Shown: positions 9,453-12,101 of the stretch, one piece after another
Layout of the letters: each line of letters opens with the position of its first letter
How positions within the stretch are numbered: position 1 is the first letter of the stretch
Translations under genes and position numbers: made by a program
Notes under the pieces: generated by a model
Told to the model about the DNA's origin: nothing
What the model saw: the letters and a program-made list of their open reading frames with translations, nothing else
Databases searched by the model: none
NCBI GenBank assembly: GCA_004802705.1
Contig: SGPL01000681.1
Location: 1-12,101 of the forward strand
Direction: 5' to 3'
Length of the DNA: 12,101 nt
DNA from: Bondarzewia mesenterica
Taxonomy: Eukaryota > Basidiomycota > Agaricomycetes > Russulales > Bondarzewiaceae

Positions 9453-10172
9453 TCACGCACTCCCCTCCATCCCCATCCCCATCCCCACCTCCATCTCCGC
9501 CACCGTCTCGTTCCAAAGCCGCACGTCCAGATCCGGCGAACTCACCACCAATATCGCCTGCAGCCGCACCCGCGGGATCAACGGCACGGTCGTCGGCACG
9601 TCGTGTATATCCTATTTCGCGTCATTCGTCAGCGCGCTGCGGAGGGCATGAAAATGAAAATGAAGAGGGGTGGGGGATGGGGGTGCGGGGAACGGGAATC
9701 TGACTTTGACGTGCGCGCGCTCGAGATAGGCAAAGACGGTGATGACGCTGCGCGCGTCAACGAGCCACGGGAGGGATCCTGATGACAATGACGATGATGG
9801 TGAGGGCTCCTTTGATTTTGCTTCTGCTTCTCCTCGTCGTTCCTGTCGTTGTGGGTCTTGAGGTGGCTCCGGGTCAAGACAGAGCGAGACGTCCACCGCG
9901 ATCGCGAGGCTCTCGTTTTGGAGCAACAGCGTCGCCGTCGCGGGGTCATAGCTCAGTACCCTTGGACCCCCAGCAATAAGGAAAAAAAAACGAAAACGAC
10001 CGCGTCAGCTTTTGGACGAGCACGACGACAGGCGAGGGAGTGAAGGGAGAAGCTTTCCGAATGCGTTTGCTCACCTGCCGACGACGCGCAACTTGCGTCC
10101 GATCAGGTCATCCTCCCGAGCAAAGATGCGGGACAGGCGAGTCGGCAGCGCAGAGTCGGCGCGTCCGGACAT
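9453..10172 (-). CDS. TEN1: probable telomere CST-complex subunit TEN1 (OB-fold), 170 aa
   Basis: Model: complement(join(9453-9611, 9705-9960, 10075-10172)), 513 nt. Introns: 10074-9961 (GTGAGC donor, CCAAG acceptor, 114 nt) and 9704-9612 (GTCAGA donor, AAATAG acceptor with GCTGAC before it, 93 nt); the second removes the in-frame TAG. TEN1 is a single OB-fold protein that binds STN1 in the CTC1/STN1/TEN1 complex at telomere ends. The match lies in pattern and order: LSRIF.RED at 13-22, GRKLRVVGR at 25-33, then VLSYDPATATLLL at 34-46 and a strand ending DVSLCLD (56-62). The fourth strand is near 100-113, and the last strand plus C-terminal helix is VRLQAILVV (133-141) then DLDVRLWNETVAEME (145-159). 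Residues about 67-95 form a charged and Ser-rich insert. The C-terminal GMGMGME comes from a CCATCC repeat. The start MSGRAD is the ATG closest to the fold. Another small OB-fold protein remains possible. Confidence 0.6.
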
Positions 10173-10559
10173 GCACGGACAACTAGCACTACTACTAATA
10201 TATCGTGGGAGTGCGTCTTCAACCGAAAAGCAGCACGCTGGAGTCTTATCGCATCGGATGTCCGAGTCGTCGAGGAGGGGTACGGTAACAAACAAGAGCA
10301 AATAAATGGGGGGCCGACAGCTCGGCGACGTCCTGATCGCATGACATAGGTGTGGACTCGTATGGATCCCCAGACAGAATCGTTCAAAGACGTTCAAGAC
10401 GCGAAGGATGATCCATGAACAAAATACAACACTGACAAGCCATCGCGATCCGCCGACAAGAACCCATCAAGACCCAATCGCCACACTCCTTCTCTAGTAA
10501 GATCCGCCCTATATCACGACGCACGAAGCCACCTCCGATCAGTACGACTCGGAAGCACG
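10173..10559. other. spacer between the glycosylase and TEN1-like genes
   Basis: These 387 bases hold the glycosylase 3' UTR and the TEN1-like promoter, both read on the minus strand. An AT-rich element reading ATATATTA on the minus strand lies at 10203-10196, about 25 bases upstream of the TEN1-like ATG. That is close for a TATA box, so its role is uncertain. No ORF or RNA gene is supported. Confidence 0.5.
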
Positions 10560-12041
10560 TCACTTCTCCTCCGCCAACGCCCACATGTAATAAACACCTA
10601 CGAACCATCAGCGAGCTCCAACATGAAAACGCGCGAGGCGGACGGAGACGATCCTCACCGACGCTCCGGTAAGGCCTCCAATGCTCCGTCAAGCTCTCCA
10701 TCTCTTGCGGCGTCAACAACGCGCCCCTGCAAACGCACGTATCAGCCATCATGACCAAGAAAAAAAAAAAAGACGACGACGCGGAACATGAATCGAGAAA
10801 GGAGGAAGGACAGATGGATACGCAGGGGAAGATGCGACGCACTTGACTTTCTTCCCCTCCAACCGCGCTTTCAACGCGCCGACGCTCAGCCCCGCGGGCA
10901 ACGGACGTGGCGGAGACGCGGTCCCCGCGCGCAGCGTGCGGTTTATGGACGGCGTGAAAGGCTCGGGAAGCGCGGGCATGCCGAGCGCCTCGTCGGGGGC
11001 AGCCACGGACATCTTGCTCTGCCCGTACACGGGCAGGGTGTCGGGATCCTCGTCTGCGATGGTCGCTTTGCCTTCGCCATTGCTTTCGTCAGCTTCAGCG
11101 TCAGGAGCCCCGGGCACTTTTTTGGGCGAGATGTCGATGCGGAAGGACGGGCTGTGCAGGGCGAGGAACCAGCGGAGCACACCACGCTGCACGCCGAGGT
11201 CGCCTGTATTGTTGGGGGATGATATGAAGGTGGACGAGAGGAAGAAGAGAACGTCGTGTGAGGAGGAGTTTTGGATGTGATTCGTGAGGACGCGAGGTCA
11301 AGGGGAAGGAGGAAAGGGAACTTGCCGGCAGGCATGATGTCGGGGCGGCGGAGGGAGAATATGGCAAACATGTCGACTGTGAAAGTGAAAGGGAAGAGGA
11401 AAAGTCAAGACGACGACGATGAGAGCCGCAACGTTTTGTGCTCACCGGTCCACTGACGTCGCGGAGAATTTTAAATTCTGAGAATGAAGGGAAAAAGGAG
11501 GAGAGAAGAACAAGAAGACACGGCGGCGCACCTTGCCAATCCCACGAACGGCGATGAGCATCTCGTACAACGCCTCGTCGTCCGCCTCGAGGAGCTTTTG
11601 GGCCGTCAGACGGCCATCTGCGAACCGCGCCGAGAGGTCCAGCACTGCACATACGGGCACCGTCGCAGACCCTCAGCTCACCCGACACAAAAGAAAAAGA
11701 GCAGCAACAAAAGTGGGGAAGAGGGAAAGAAAGAAGGAGAATGCGCACGGTACTCAGCTTTCCGCCCGCTCAAGCCGGCGGTCCTCAGGACCGTGATGTC
11801 GGTCTCCGCGACTTGATGCGCGGTCGGGAAGGGCGCGTCGGGCCCTTTCAACCTACACACACCGAGGCAAAGAAGAAAAAAAAGGGGTCGTGATGTCAAT
11901 GAGTGTGGAACGCGGGAGAGGGGAAAGGGAAAGGAAGATACGCACGTGGTTTCGTCGGGTTTCTCGGGCAGATGGGGAAAATAGAGTCGCAAAAACTTGT
12001 GCGTGATGGACCGTGCTGCGAGCCACGAGATCTGTTGGCCT
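10560..12041 (-). CDS. mag1: DNA-3-methyladenine glycosylase (HhH-GPD, Mag1/AlkA type), 5' partial
   Basis: Model: complement(join(10560-10597, 10659-10726, 10843-11203, 11326-11376, 11446-11452, 11532-11644, 11749-11852, 11946-12041)). This gives 278 complete visible residues, and the N-terminus lies beyond the window. The enzyme removes alkylated purines in base-excision repair. The order of motifs fits the family: GQQISWLAARSITHKF, then RTAGLSGRKAEYLLDLSARF, the hairpin RGIGKWTVDMF, SLRRPDIMPAG, and GDLGVQRG, whose Asp is the expected catalytic residue. The last exons give LTPQEMESLTEHWRPYRS and GVYYMWALAEEK before TGA at 10562-10560. Exon 11446-11452 is only 7 nt, and the intron 11325-11204 is GC-AG. 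Between the catalytic Asp and the last helices lies an insert of roughly 100 residues, first acidic (DAEADESNGEG), then Pro-rich, which bacterial AlkA lacks. The first acceptor (AG at 12043-12042 or two bases later) is ambiguous. Confidence 0.9.
11204..11325 (-). other. GC-AG intron in the glycosylase gene
   Basis: On the minus strand the donor reads GCCG|GCAAGT and the acceptor AATACAG. Splicing in phase 1 rebuilds MPAGDLGVQRG, the loop with the catalytic Asp. The only nearby GT (in AAGTTC) gives the wrong phase. Confidence 0.8.
11446..11452 (-). other. 7-nt micro-exon encoding Trp-Thr of the DNA-binding hairpin
   Basis: The exon TGGACCG lies between acceptor GACGTCAG (ending at 11453) and donor GTGAGC (from 11445). 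It supplies W, T and the first base of V, turning RGIGK + DMF into RGIGKWTVDMF. W-T after the GIG of the hairpin is a strong family feature, and the phases (0 in, 1 out) fit exactly. Confidence 0.88.
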
Positions 12042-12101
12042 CTGTCGACGAACGGAATTCAGCACGTCAAAAATCTCGCATTCCAGTCCGCTNNGANNGT
12101 T
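12042..12101 (-). other. partial intron of the glycosylase gene at the window edge
   Basis: Read on the minus strand, the glycosylase frame has a TGA just upstream of exon GQQISW. The sequence ends GTGCTGAATTCC...GTCGACAG, which looks like a branch site and acceptor. The preceding exon is not inside the window. Several N bases lie at 12093-12099. Confidence 0.6.

Noticed and set aside
9600..9926. TEN1-like exon ending at its TAG as a short separate gene
   Set aside because: The frame continues directly after the TAG with conserved C-terminal sequence, and a branch site plus AAATAG acceptor explain the stop as intronic.
9939..9978. tRNA-like string GGGGTCATAGCTCAGT
   Set aside because: It resembles an A box, but no B box or cloverleaf follows, and the segment is coding on the minus strand in the TEN1-like gene.

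Overview
The window looks like nuclear DNA of a mushroom-forming basidiomycete (Agaricomycetes). The coding regions are cut by many short introns (51 to 122 bases) with fungal GTRNGY-type donors. Two genes contain micro-exons. The proteins match families with typical basidiomycete forms: a microsomal P450, a CREG-like FMN-barrel protein, and an AlkA/Mag-type DNA glycosylase. Few of the genes are visible as single long ORFs; the models below were assembled by hand from splice sites, reading phase and family motifs.

Layout. Bases 1-1737 hold no gene I can support; the first ~290 are strikingly AT-rich. Bases 1738-4087 (+) are a complete 12-exon cytochrome P450 of 534 residues with every hallmark motif. 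Bases 4668-5379 (+) are a four-exon secreted CREG/pyridoxamine-oxidase-like gene that stops in the middle of its domain. Bases 5380-6933 are mostly non-coding, with simple repeats. Bases 6934-8447 (-) encode a basic, low-complexity, probably nuclear protein of unknown family, with two reading-frame breaks and two ambiguous bases. Bases 8448-9452 hold nothing convincing. Bases 9453-10172 (-) are a three-exon OB-fold protein that best resembles TEN1, the small subunit of the telomeric CST complex. Bases 10560-12041 (-) are the last eight exons of a DNA-3-methyladenine glycosylase whose 5' end lies beyond the window.

How the genes relate. This is ordinary genome neighbourhood, not an operon. The P450 and the CREG-like gene are tandem on the plus strand; the three others are tandem on the minus strand. 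The glycosylase (base excision repair) and the TEN1 candidate (telomere end maintenance) are neighbours, 387 bases apart, but shared regulation is speculation.

I saw no previously undescribed system. The best leads are the TEN1 candidate, a 7-nt micro-exon that encodes the core of a DNA-binding hairpin, an 11-nt micro-exon that carries the heme cysteine, two GC-AG introns, and the abruptly truncated CREG-like gene. The N bases near 7082, 7121 and 12093-12099, and the frame breaks next to G runs, suggest draft-quality sequence.
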